A stretch of 64,000 bases of DNA from Bin5 sp009843665. GTDB taxonomy: Bacteria > Chloroflexota > Anaerolineae > Caldilineales > Caldilineaceae. The position numbers were made by a program, and so were the translations under genes. Location of the stretch: positions 1,550,001 through 1,614,000 of the forward strand of contig OZ244818.1 in the NCBI GenBank assembly GCA_965220285.1, written 5' to 3'. Positions 29,692 through 41,912 of the stretch are shown here, piece after piece. Position 1 is the stretch's first letter. Each line of letters begins with the position of its first letter. The notes under the pieces are model-generated. The model was given only the letters and a program-made list of their open reading frames with translations, had not been told where the DNA came from and ran no database searches.

Positions 29692-29838
29692 GGTGACGTG
29701 CGCTGCCTCTTCTCTTTTTTGGGTGGAAGAGTGGCGAGTGCGGAGTGAGGTCCGTGATTGGCGCTTTGAGTCGGACAGCGGGCAGGCTATCTCCAGTTTC
29801 CGCTGCGCAACGATTTCAGCGACGGCGTGTTATAGATT

Positions 29839-30549
29839 ATGAACGGAAACGCTCTGAGCGAAGCCGAAAAGAGCGCCAACGGAAGCAGGCCCGATGGCGG
29901 CGCGGCTGAGGCGTATGAGGACGAACGGGCGATCGAATCGGCGCTGGTGGCGCGGGCGAAGAAGGATTCGCAGGCGTTTGGCGAACTGTATGAGCGCTAC
30001 GTGGACCGAGTTTACTCGTACGTGTACAGCCGGGTACAGAATGTCGAGGATGCTGAGGACCTGACGGCGCGGATATTTTACCGGGCGCTGGACCGGCTGG
30101 ACCGCTATGAGGACAGGGGGCTGCCGTTTGGGGCGTGGCTTTTCCGAATCGCCCACAATCTGGTGGCCAACTGGCACCGTGATCAGGGGCGGAGGACGTT
30201 CGTCCCTATCGACGGGATGGTCTTTCGGGGGGAACAGCGGGAAGAACCGGAGGCGACGGTAGAGCGACGGGAAGGGGAGGAGGCGTTGTGGGCGGCGATA
30301 GAGAGGCTGCCTGAGGAGCGGCGCCGGCTTCTCTTTCACAAGTTCGGTGATCAACTGACAAACATCGAGATTGGCGAGCTGATGCAGAAGAGCGAGGGTG
30401 CGATCAAGTCACTTTACTTCCGCACACTGGCGGCGCTGCGCAAAGATTTGAGCGAACAGTTCGAAGACGGTGAGACAGAAAGTGCGCCGTCCGTTAGCGA
30501 ACATAAGGGAAAGAAGGCATCCGATGGGAAGCGCGAACATGCTGAATAG
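29839..30549 (+). CDS. ECF-type RNA polymerase sigma factor
   Basis: 236 residues. Region 2: AFGELYERYVDRVYSYVYSR, NVEDAEDLTARIFYRALDRL (core and -10 binding). Region 4: WAAIERLPEERRRLLFHKF with the helix-turn-helix NIEIGELMQKSEGAIKSLYFRTLAAL. The N-terminal 30 residues are low-complexity, and the C-terminal tail of about 40 charged residues is longer than usual. The downstream gene overlaps by 26 bases and encodes a membrane protein of anti-sigma-like layout. No clear ribosome binding site is seen at this ATG. The signal sensed is unknown. Confidence 0.9.
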   Translation: MNGNALSEAEKSANGSRPDGGAAEAYEDERAIESALVARAKKDSQAFGELYERYVDRVYSYVYSRVQNVEDAEDLTARIFYRALDRLDRYEDRGLPFGAWLFRIAHNLVANWHRDQGRRTFVPIDGMVFRGEQREEPEATVERREGEEALWAAIERLPEERRRLLFHKFGDQLTNIEIGELMQKSEGAIKSLYFRTLAALRKDLSEQFEDGETESAPSVSEHKGKKASDGKREHAE

Positions 30550-30937
30550 ATTGCAGCAGTTCAGACTGGACGTTGTGCAGGTCATGCCCTTTTTGCAGTC
30601 GCCACGCAGCAATACGGAATCTGATACGGTGGACGACGAGCTGACAGAAGAGGAGGAGGAGCAGTTCGCGCAGATGGTGCACTTTCTGGGGAGGCTCTTC
30701 CCGTTTGTGCGTCCGTCGCCTGAGTTCCGGGCGCGGTTGAAGGAGGCCCTGCTGGCGGAGCACCGGCGGCGTGTGGCGAACGAGACGACACTGCCGGCGC
30801 GACAGGAGGGCGGCATCTCGTGGCGCTGGTCTCTGGCAGCGACGGTACCGCTGTTGATCGGTGTGCTGGCGACGATACTGTGGCGGCGCAGCCATCGTTC
30901 GAACGGGCAGTTGGTGTCGCCGGTGGGAGGGCGGTAG
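30524..30937 (+). CDS. Putative anti-sigma factor, single-pass membrane protein
   Basis: 137 residues. ATG 30524 follows AAGAAGG with good spacing and overlaps the sigma gene's end by 26 bases in another frame. An acidic N-terminal part (DELTEEEEEQFAQMVHFLGR) and a segment with FVRPSPEFRARLKEALL, common in anti-sigma-like proteins of Chloroflexota, precede one membrane helix (WSLAATVPLLIGVLATILW) and a short basic end. No zinc-binding HxxxCxxC motif is present. The function is inferred mainly from the tight coupling to the sigma gene. Confidence 0.65.
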   Translation: MGSANMLNRLQQFRLDVVQVMPFLQSPRSNTESDTVDDELTEEEEEQFAQMVHFLGRLFPFVRPSPEFRARLKEALLAEHRRRVANETTLPARQEGGISWRWSLAATVPLLIGVLATILWRRSHRSNGQLVSPVGGR

Positions 30938-30973
30938 GGTTGTGACCTGACGACAACGGAATGTGAGGCGATG

Positions 30974-31009
30974 CCTCCCGGCTCCTTTGCGGAGCCGGGA
31001 GGTTTTTTT
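30974..31009 (+). terminator. Rho-independent terminator after the sigma operon
   Basis: CCTCCCGGCTCC (30974-30985), loop TTTGC, GGAGCCGGGAGG (30991-31002), then seven T. The T tract works only for plus-strand transcripts; the converging gyrA has no such tract on its side. Confidence 0.93.
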
Positions 31010-31031
31010 GTGCGGGCTATTTCTTCTTGCC

Positions 31032-34106
<3,075 letters not shown>

Positions 34107-34115
34107 TTTGCTCGT

Positions 34116-34187
34116 TTATTCGCTGATCAGTGCGTCAACGGTCGTGTTGAGCGCGGCGGCGATGCGGGCTAAGGCGGATGTGGAGCC
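34116..34187 (-). pseudogene. C-terminal remnant of an XRE-type HTH protein
   Basis: On the minus strand the frame ending at TAA 34118-34116 reads GSTSALARIAAALNTTVDAL, then ISE, the common end of XRE/HipB-type helix-turn-helix domains. Upstream the frame is broken by a stop and no HTH core remains. A perfect palindrome (34234-34254) stands where an operator of such a gene would be. Confidence 0.45.
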
Positions 34188-34233
34188 GGGAACGTGTTAC
34201 TGCTCGGCCCTTGTTTGCATGTCTTCATTCAAA

Positions 34234-34254
34234 ATGTTCGCATAAGGCGAACAT
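34234..34254. promoter_or_regulatory. Perfect palindrome, candidate operator
   Basis: ATGTTCGC-ATAAG-GCGAACAT: 8-bp arms around a 5-base spacer, 100 bases upstream of uvrB's stop and upstream of the HTH remnant. It suits a dimeric HTH repressor. It reads GTTC-N-GAAC, the reverse arrangement of the Gram-positive LexA box, so it is not called as an SOS site. Confidence 0.4.
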
Positions 34255-34353
34255 CACGTCAAGGGAGGTTGTTTGGAACGCCTACCGATGTGAAAGAAGC
34301 TGACAAACTGCAGGTCCTAGCGCAGTCTGTGATCAGGTTCGTTGCCCAAGAGA

Positions 34354-36366
<2,013 letters not shown>

Positions 36367-36682
36367 ATCCGGCTCCGCAGATCTGATACGATCGAGGTTC
36401 GCAGATCAAGCTTACCACATTGCATAGGGGGATTGGGACATTTGGCACGGGCACTCGGTTTTCTGGGCGTATGGGGTCTGCGGCGTCCCGGCATCGTACG
36501 GAATTCACATTTGAAGTGTAGGCCGGGCGGCAGACCGGTGGTGGCCGGTGAACAGTGCGGTTGAATGAGGGCGATCCCTCTCTTTACGAACTTTTGTTCG
36601 TATTCTGTGGTCATTATACATGGTTTGGTCATGTCTGTCCAACAGGCGCGAACTGCGGGTGCATCCCAAATTGTTTGCTGGG

Positions 36683-37717
36683 TCAGGTAAGGCCAAGGAG
36701 CGCAAGAGGGTTGAGTTGGTGCTGGCTAAGTAGTGTAGAGCGCAGAGCGAGCATAGTTTGAGCGCCTAGACGAGACCAGCGCATACCAGATTGCTTGAGG
36801 CGCTGCTGGACGACATGTTTGCAGGCGGATTCGACGGTGCCACTGCCGATGGGATAACCTGCCTTGCGGAAGAGGTGATAGCGCATACGCCAGCGATTGT
36901 GGAAGAGATAGAGAATGGCGTTACGAACGTCGTCAGGTAGGGGACGTCCTCTTGGGTAGAGTAGGCGGATGTGGCGCAGAAGAGTGCGCAGGCGACCTGT
37001 AATCAGGTGTTGTTTTTGGGCGGAGACCCATGCAGTCGCCTCTTCTGATTCGGTGTCGAATCGGTGTTGTGCGATCAGCCACAGCTTTTCGACAGCGTGC
37101 CACCAGTCGATGATTTCGACGCAGTTGCCATAGCACATGCGCACGATGTTCCAGATCCAGGCTGCGCCGTCATTGACACTGCTCAGATAGTTGGCATTTT
37201 CCACACCGCGGCGACAGGCTTCCGCCCACTGCTGCTGTCCGAACTCGGTGGCATCCCACAGTCCTGCCCGATAGCTATGGTCGCTGAGATGGGCGACCGC
37301 TTTGCCTGTCTCCGCATCCAGCTGATGGCGTACAGCGGACACGGTAACCAGTTTCACCTCTTTCCAACCTTCCTCGCGGATATTGACCATCGCACCATCC
37401 ATCGAAATGTTCATCACATCGCTCGCCGGCTCCACCTGCTCGCGCCAGACCACCTCTGTCTCTTTGCTCGGTATCTGCACCATGGCCTGCGCTTCTTGGG
37501 CTTGCTGCGCGACCAACCGCCCTCCATACTCCTGCGCCAGCCGCTGCAGACTGTTCTTCGAAATGGGCACATGCGTCAATTCCTCAAACTGCCTGGCCGC
37601 ACGCGCAAAGGGAATCTCACTGCCCATCCGCAACGCTTGCGCTAGCGTTCCCGGTGACCAACTACGTTGCTCTATCAACTGAAGACGGCGGTCCAGGGGG
37701 AAAAATCCCCTGTCCAC
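36683..37717 (-). CDS. ISKra4-family transposase, C-terminal catalytic part
   Basis: 344 residues beginning MDRGFFPLDRRLQL, which continues the zinc-ribbon end of the upstream frame, so it is the second half of one transposase. DDE-type features can be proposed: Asp in MNISMDGAMVNIREEGWKE, Asp in the IIDWWHAVEKLW helix, and Glu in GYPIGSGTVESACKHVVQQR, the characteristic GSGxxES block of this family. It lacks its own ribosome binding site; expression would need +1 frameshifting from the upstream frame. The C-terminal end (LNPLALLGLT) lies just inside the left repeat. Confidence 0.85.
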   Translation of the reverse strand: MDRGFFPLDRRLQLIEQRSWSPGTLAQALRMGSEIPFARAARQFEELTHVPISKNSLQRLAQEYGGRLVAQQAQEAQAMVQIPSKETEVVWREQVEPASDVMNISMDGAMVNIREEGWKEVKLVTVSAVRHQLDAETGKAVAHLSDHSYRAGLWDATEFGQQQWAEACRRGVENANYLSSVNDGAAWIWNIVRMCYGNCVEIIDWWHAVEKLWLIAQHRFDTESEEATAWVSAQKQHLITGRLRTLLRHIRLLYPRGRPLPDDVRNAILYLFHNRWRMRYHLFRKAGYPIGSGTVESACKHVVQQRLKQSGMRWSRLGAQTMLALRSTLLSQHQLNPLALLGLT

Positions 37718-38030
37718 ATTCCGGACAGCGGCGATGGGTTCGCTTCACCTCTACTTGCCCTTCAGCATGGAGTACCGTGCGCGTGCGCCGTCCATTCGAT
37801 CTCGTCTTCTGCCCACACTCCGCACATTCCACCTCCTCGTACCTCCCATCTCCATGTTGCAACAACATCTCCCCCAGCATCTCTCCCATCAACTCCCGCC
37901 GCTCTTGCGACAACTTGCCCGCAATCTCATCAAAACTCGCTTCGGGATGCTCTTCCCCCCAATCCCACATCGCCTCAAACATCTCCTCCGCACCACGCAT
38001 AAACTTCGCCTTCGCCTCTTCTCTTTTCAC
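37662..38030 (-). CDS. ISKra4-family transposase, N-terminal zinc-ribbon part
   Basis: 122 residues: a helical N-terminus (RGAEEMFEAMWDWGEEHPEA), then VECAECGQKTRSNGRR and RCPECGQGIFPPGPP, two CxxC pairs forming a zinc ribbon. The frame runs past the point (GGATTTTTCCCCC on the minus strand) where homologs continue with FFPLD, and ends 18 codons later. The catalytic frame lies one base further along (+1). Either a programmed +1 shift or an indel in the T5/C5 run separates the two halves. Confidence 0.8.
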   Translation of the reverse strand: MKREEAKAKFMRGAEEMFEAMWDWGEEHPEASFDEIAGKLSQERRELMGEMLGEMLLQHGDGRYEEVECAECGQKTRSNGRRTRTVLHAEGQVEVKRTHRRCPECGQGIFPPGPPSSVDRAT

Positions 38031-38124
38031 CTCATCCCCCTCTTTCTCTTCTCTACTTTTCTCCTACCTCCAGTCTACCTCCCTTCTGCCTCGCAAAAAA
38101 ATCTGGGATGCACCCTCCCTGCGC

Positions 38125-38152
38125 GGGATGCATCCCAGATTTGGGGTGGGAA
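38125..38152. repeat. IS-end-like repeat, copy 2, abutting the ISKra4 element
   Basis: GGGATGCATCCCAGATTTGG, then GGTGGGAA, nine bases beyond the right end of the ISKra4 element and in inverted orientation to it, so AAATCTGGGATGCA and its complement face each other. The same sequence appears at 18916-18945. Confidence 0.5.
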
Positions 38153-38271
38153 CAGGCTGGCAGGGAGTCAGTGCCAGCGGTGGCTGGAACTGTTTACCGT
38201 CTTTGGGCGAGACACAGTGCAGGCGCCGGGCCTGGCCGTACGGTGGAATCCGTCAGTTGGGGAGGGTGCGA

Positions 38272-38292
38272 GGGCAGGCACACGGTCTGCCC
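38272..38292. repeat. Short hairpin GGGCAG/CTGCCC followed by CCTACA
   Basis: GGGCAG (38272-38277), loop GCACACGGT, CTGCCC (38287-38292), then CTACA. It resembles the GGGC..GCCCCTACA palindromes scattered through many Chloroflexota and cyanobacterial intergenic regions. Apart from this, the repeat at 38125 and the promoter below, 38116-38365 holds nothing I can support. Confidence 0.35.
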
Positions 38293-38328
38293 CTACAGGA
38301 CCGGTGCGGGGAGGGACTGAATTGGTCA

Positions 38329-38357
38329 TTCCGACAGGTGGGTTGATCGTGTATAAT
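38329..38357 (+). promoter_or_regulatory. Promoter of the GH3-like gene, possibly leaderless
   Basis: A perfect TATAAT (38352-38357) lies eight bases before ATG 38366. A weak -35 candidate, TTCCGA (38329-38334), is 17 bases upstream of it. A start point seven bases after the -10 would fall at or just before the ATG. Confidence 0.5.
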
Positions 38358-38365
38358 CGGATTTG

Positions 38366-41300
38366 ATGAGAGAATTCCGTTGCGGGCAGCGAAGCCATCG
38401 AAAGGGTGCCAGGCGTAGCGGCGGGGCTCGTGTGCGCATGATTGCGCTGGCCGCCGCGTTGCTGGCTGCCGCGTTACTGGCAATCGATGTTGGAGACGGG
38501 GTTCCGCATGTGAAGCCGGCTGCTGCTCAAGTGGAGACTACGCCTGCGCCCGGTTCGCAACGAACTGATACGACAGCTGCGGCGGACCTGCAGGAGGCTA
38601 CGGCGACCCGTACGACCCAGGAGCTGCTGGAGTCGATTCGGGCTACGGCCACGGTGGGGGCGCAAATTACAGCGACGGCGGCGGCTGAAGCCACCAGTTT
38701 GGCGCTCACCCCATCGGTCACACCGACGCACACGCCCACGTCTACGCCAACACCATCCCCAACGCCCACCCCTTCACCTACGCCAACACCTGGCCCGGAT
38801 GAAATTCTGGAGGCGCGCCTCGACGACTTAATCGCCAATATGAGCGTCGCCGATAAGGTTGGCCAGCTGTTTGTGGTCACCTTCCAGGGCAACGACATTG
38901 GACCGAGAAGCGACGTCGCCGAGTTGATTGAGGAGTACCGGGTGGGGGGCGTGGTGATCAGCCCCAGGAATCGTAACTTCAGCAACTACAGCGGTTCGAC
39001 GCCGGAGGACGTGGCGCGGCTTACAAATCAACTGCAGGCACTGGCGTACGGCATCTATCTGGCGGCGGCGGAGGCGTTGAACGTCAAGCAGGGGGGGCCG
39101 GCCATTCCGGGTATTCTGCAGTCCGGGCTGGAACAGAGATCACCGCTGGAGATTCCGCTGTTGATCGGGGTGGAACAGGGGGGCGACGGCATGCCAGGTA
39201 CGGCACTGCGGGCCGGATTCACGGCGATCCCGCCGCAGATGGCGCTGGGGGCGACCTGGAATCCTGAGTTGGTGGAGGAGGTCGGTGCAGTCCACGGTCG
39301 GGAGTTGCGCAGTGTGGGGGTGAATCTGATACTGGGGCCGGCGCTTGACGTGATAGAACAGCCGCGTCCGGACCTGGCGACCGGGTTGGGGCTGCACTCG
39401 TTTGGCGGTGACCCGTACTGGGTCGGGCGAATGGGCCAGGCCTATGTAACAGGAATCCACCGCGGCAGCGGCAATCGGGTGGCTACCGTGAGCGGACATT
39501 TTCCTGGCTTGGGGGGTACAGATCGCCGGCCGGATGAGGAGATCGCGACAATTCAGAAGAGTTTACAGGAGCTGCAGCGAATCGAACTGCCGCCATTTGC
39601 CGCGGTCACTGAGCGGCCATCTGCGATCCTGCGAGTGGATGGGACGACGGCCTCCACGGAAGCGCTGATGTCAGGGCATATTCGTTTCAGCAGCTTTCAG
39701 GGCAGTCGCGAGCGTACGCCGCCCATCAGTCTGGCACAGGAGCTGGGCATTCTCCTGGATCTGGACGAGTTCGCTCCCTGGCGCGCCGAGGGCGGTGTCC
39801 TGATGAGCGACGCGCTGGGCGTGATGGCGGTGCGCCGCTACTACGACCCGCCGCTGCAGGAGTTCCCGCGGCGGCGCATTGCTCTGGATGCGTTTACGGC
39901 CGGCAACGACCTGCTCTACCTGGCAGACTTCTCTCTGACCGACAGCTGGCTGGATGAGAGGGCCAATATCAAAGAGACGATCATTTTCTTCCGCGAGCGT
40001 TATACAAACGATGCCGAGTTTGCGGCGCGCGTGGATGCCTCGTTACGACGGATTCTGCGCTTGAAAGTGCGGCTGTATTCCCCTGAAAACAGGGCCGATG
40101 CGGCGACAGCCGGTGGCGTTGCACAGGATGGACAGGTTGAAATCGACCTGGCGGATGTGGTGGTGGGGCCGGCCGACCTGGATGAGGCGTTCAGTGCCGA
40201 ACATCAGAGAGAAGCACAGTTGCTATTGGACCAGGTCGCCAGTGAGGCGCTGACGATCTTCTTCCCCGACTCTCCGGGGCTGACCGATCCGCTGCCGGCG
40301 CCGCCGGGTGAAGATGAAGACATATTGATTTTCACGGATAGCCGCATTTTGCATGAATGCGACGGCTGCCGAGCAGATGCTGTCGTGGAGCCGACGGCTT
40401 TGGAAGGGATCATGTTAAGGCTCTACGGACCGGAGGCGACCAATCAGCTGCGAGAGGAGAAGATCCGAAGTCGTACGTTTGCCGAATTGAACTCTATCCT
40501 CAGCGGCACGGCAGACTCGGCGGTGTCAGAGGCGTTGGAGGAGGAGATAATCAACGCCGACTGGTTGATCTTCGCCATGCTGGATGTGGATGTGGCGAAT
40601 TACGACAGCAGCGATGCGGTCAAGCGGTTTCTGCGTCAGCGCGGTGACCGGCTACCGGGGAGCAAGCTGGTGGTGCTGGCGCTCAACGAACCCTACTTCT
40701 TTGATTCGACCGAGATTGGGAAGATGACCGCTTTTCTCGGCGTTTACTCCAAGAGCCAACCGTTTTTGGAAGCGGCCGTGCGTGCACTGTTCCGTGCGCA
40801 GACGGTCACCGGCGCGCCGCCGGTCAGCGTACCGGGCACACGCTTCAGTAATCTGGTCGAGCGGCTGGAGCCGGACCCGAACCAGCGGATCGGCCTGACT
40901 GCTCTGAACGAGGGCTTCGTAATCGAAGAGGCGGAGGATGGCGAGCAGGTGCTTATTCAGACCGACCTGAGGCTCGGTGACAGCCTGGAGCTGCAGGCAG
41001 GCCCGATTCTGGACCACAACGGGAACACAGTACCGGATGGAACACCTGTGAACTTCCGACTTATCTATGAGGGAGAGGAGCTTGCCATCCAGTCGAATCC
41101 CGTCCCCACCCGCGGGGGATATGCGCGTAAATCGGTGCTATTGGAGAGAACCGGCACGCTCCTGATCGCGGTCGACAGTGTGGAGGCGGACTCGAGTACG
41201 GAGATCCGGGCGCGCATTCCTGACCCGGACGTGGGGTCGGACAGAACGCAGATTGAGGTCACGAACCCGGAGCGGGCCGTCACGCCGACGACTCCGCAGG

Positions 41301-41653
41301 AGGCGGCCGTGACAGCTGTGCCGACGGCGGCAGCGGTCCCGACACGCGCGACGGAGGTCAGGCCGGAGGCGGTTAAGGTCGATGTCTCTTCGCTGACGAT
41401 TGCTATGGTCACGCAGTTGGTGGTGTTGGCGCTACTGCTCGTGGTGCTGGTGCAGGTGATGCCGCGCCAGTTGCTTGTTCAGCGCTTGCTGTGGGCGATG
41501 CTCGTGGGCTGGGGCGCTTACATTCTTTACGGCGTGGACGTAGTTCCCGGCGGTCTGTGGATCCAGGTCAATCTTGCCCCTTGGGACAGTGTCCCGATTG
41601 TTGTGATCGGCATGCTGATCCCGCTGGTGTGGCTGCAGTTCCGGTCGGAGTAG
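38366..41653 (+). CDS. GH3-like exported protein with degenerate catalytic motif and C-terminal membrane helices
   Basis: About 1095 residues. ATG 38366 is preferred over TTG 38363. A signal helix (MIALAAALLAAALLAIDV) follows a basic stretch, then a Thr-Pro linker (PSVTPTHTPTSTPTPSPTPT) and a glycoside hydrolase family 3 N-terminal barrel (MSVADKVGQLFVVTF, LLIGVEQGGDGMPG, LGATWNPELVEEVGAVHGRELR, LGPALDV). The putative nucleophile Asp is kept in GGVLMSDALGVMAV. However, the KHFPG motif reads SGHFPGLGG, and the NagZ-type D-S-H triad position reads TDRRPDEE, so activity is doubtful. About 400 further residues of unknown type precede three C-terminal membrane helices (MVTQLVVLALLLVVLVQVM onward). 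Probably a membrane-anchored surface protein acting on or binding cell-wall glycan. Confidence 0.8.
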   Translation: MREFRCGQRSHRKGARRSGGARVRMIALAAALLAAALLAIDVGDGVPHVKPAAAQVETTPAPGSQRTDTTAAADLQEATATRTTQELLESIRATATVGAQITATAAAEATSLALTPSVTPTHTPTSTPTPSPTPTPSPTPTPGPDEILEARLDDLIANMSVADKVGQLFVVTFQGNDIGPRSDVAELIEEYRVGGVVISPRNRNFSNYSGSTPEDVARLTNQLQALAYGIYLAAAEALNVKQGGPAIPGILQSGLEQRSPLEIPLLIGVEQGGDGMPGTALRAGFTAIPPQMALGATWNPELVEEVGAVHGRELRSVGVNLILGPALDVIEQPRPDLATGLGLHSFGGDPYWVGRMGQAYVTGIHRGSGNRVATVSGHFPGLGGTDRRPDEEIATIQKSLQELQRIELPPFAAVTERPSAILRVDGTTASTEALMSGHIRFSSFQGSRERTPPISLAQELGILLDLDEFAPWRAEGGVLMSDALGVMAVRRYYDPPLQEFPRRRIALDAFTAGNDLLYLADFSLTDSWLDERANIKETIIFFRERYTNDAEFAARVDASLRRILRLKVRLYSPENRADAATAGGVAQDGQVEIDLADVVVGPADLDEAFSAEHQREAQLLLDQVASEALTIFFPDSPGLTDPLPAPPGEDEDILIFTDSRILHECDGCRADAVVEPTALEGIMLRLYGPEATNQLREEKIRSRTFAELNSILSGTADSAVSEALEEEIINADWLIFAMLDVDVANYDSSDAVKRFLRQRGDRLPGSKLVVLALNEPYFFDSTEIGKMTAFLGVYSKSQPFLEAAVRALFRAQTVTGAPPVSVPGTRFSNLVERLEPDPNQRIGLTALNEGFVIEEAEDGEQVLIQTDLRLGDSLELQAGPILDHNGNTVPDGTPVNFRLIYEGEELAIQSNPVPTRGGYARKSVLLERTGTLLIAVDSVEADSSTEIRARIPDPDVGSDRTQIEVTNPERAVTPTTPQEAAVTAVPTAAAVPTRATEVRPEAVKVDVSSLTIAMVTQLVVLALLLVVLVQVMPRQLLVQRLLWAMLVGWGAYILYGVDVVPGGLWIQVNLAPWDSVPIVVIGMLIPLVWLQFRSE

Positions 41654-41912
41654 GTGATACCGGTTACTGTGATTTTCGCTTTCAGTATCTTCTCCCGTTT
41701 CCTGCCCAAACCACGAATCGGACCATATTGAGGATGCAGGTGGAGAGCGAGAGCGTTTCGCCTGGATTCCGGCGGCGTTAAGCAGATTGGGGTAGGGGGC
41801 CAAGGGTCAGAAAAACACCGGTTTCTGGGGCCTTATTGGTAACTGAATCAACAGCACCGTCCGGTTCTGATTACTCAGCGTATTGGTATCAGATTGTGGC
41901 TCGTTTACGGCG

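Larger units (their letters stand above)
36657..38115 (-). mobile_element. ISKra4-family insertion sequence
   Basis: Bounded by inverted repeats: left end GGGTGCATCCCAAATTGTTT (36657 on), right end (reverse complement) GGGTGCATCCCAGATTTTTT from 38115 inward, agreeing in about 20 of 22 positions with one single-base indel in the T run. The 1459-base element contains two overlapping transposase frames on the minus strand. I found no clear target-site duplication. It sits between uvrB and the GH3-like gene and interrupts neither. Confidence 0.75.

Noticed and set aside
34234..34254. LexA (SOS) box near uvrB
   Set aside because: The half-sites are in the order GTTC then GAAC, opposite to the Gram-positive LexA box, and the site is downstream of uvrB, not at its promoter.
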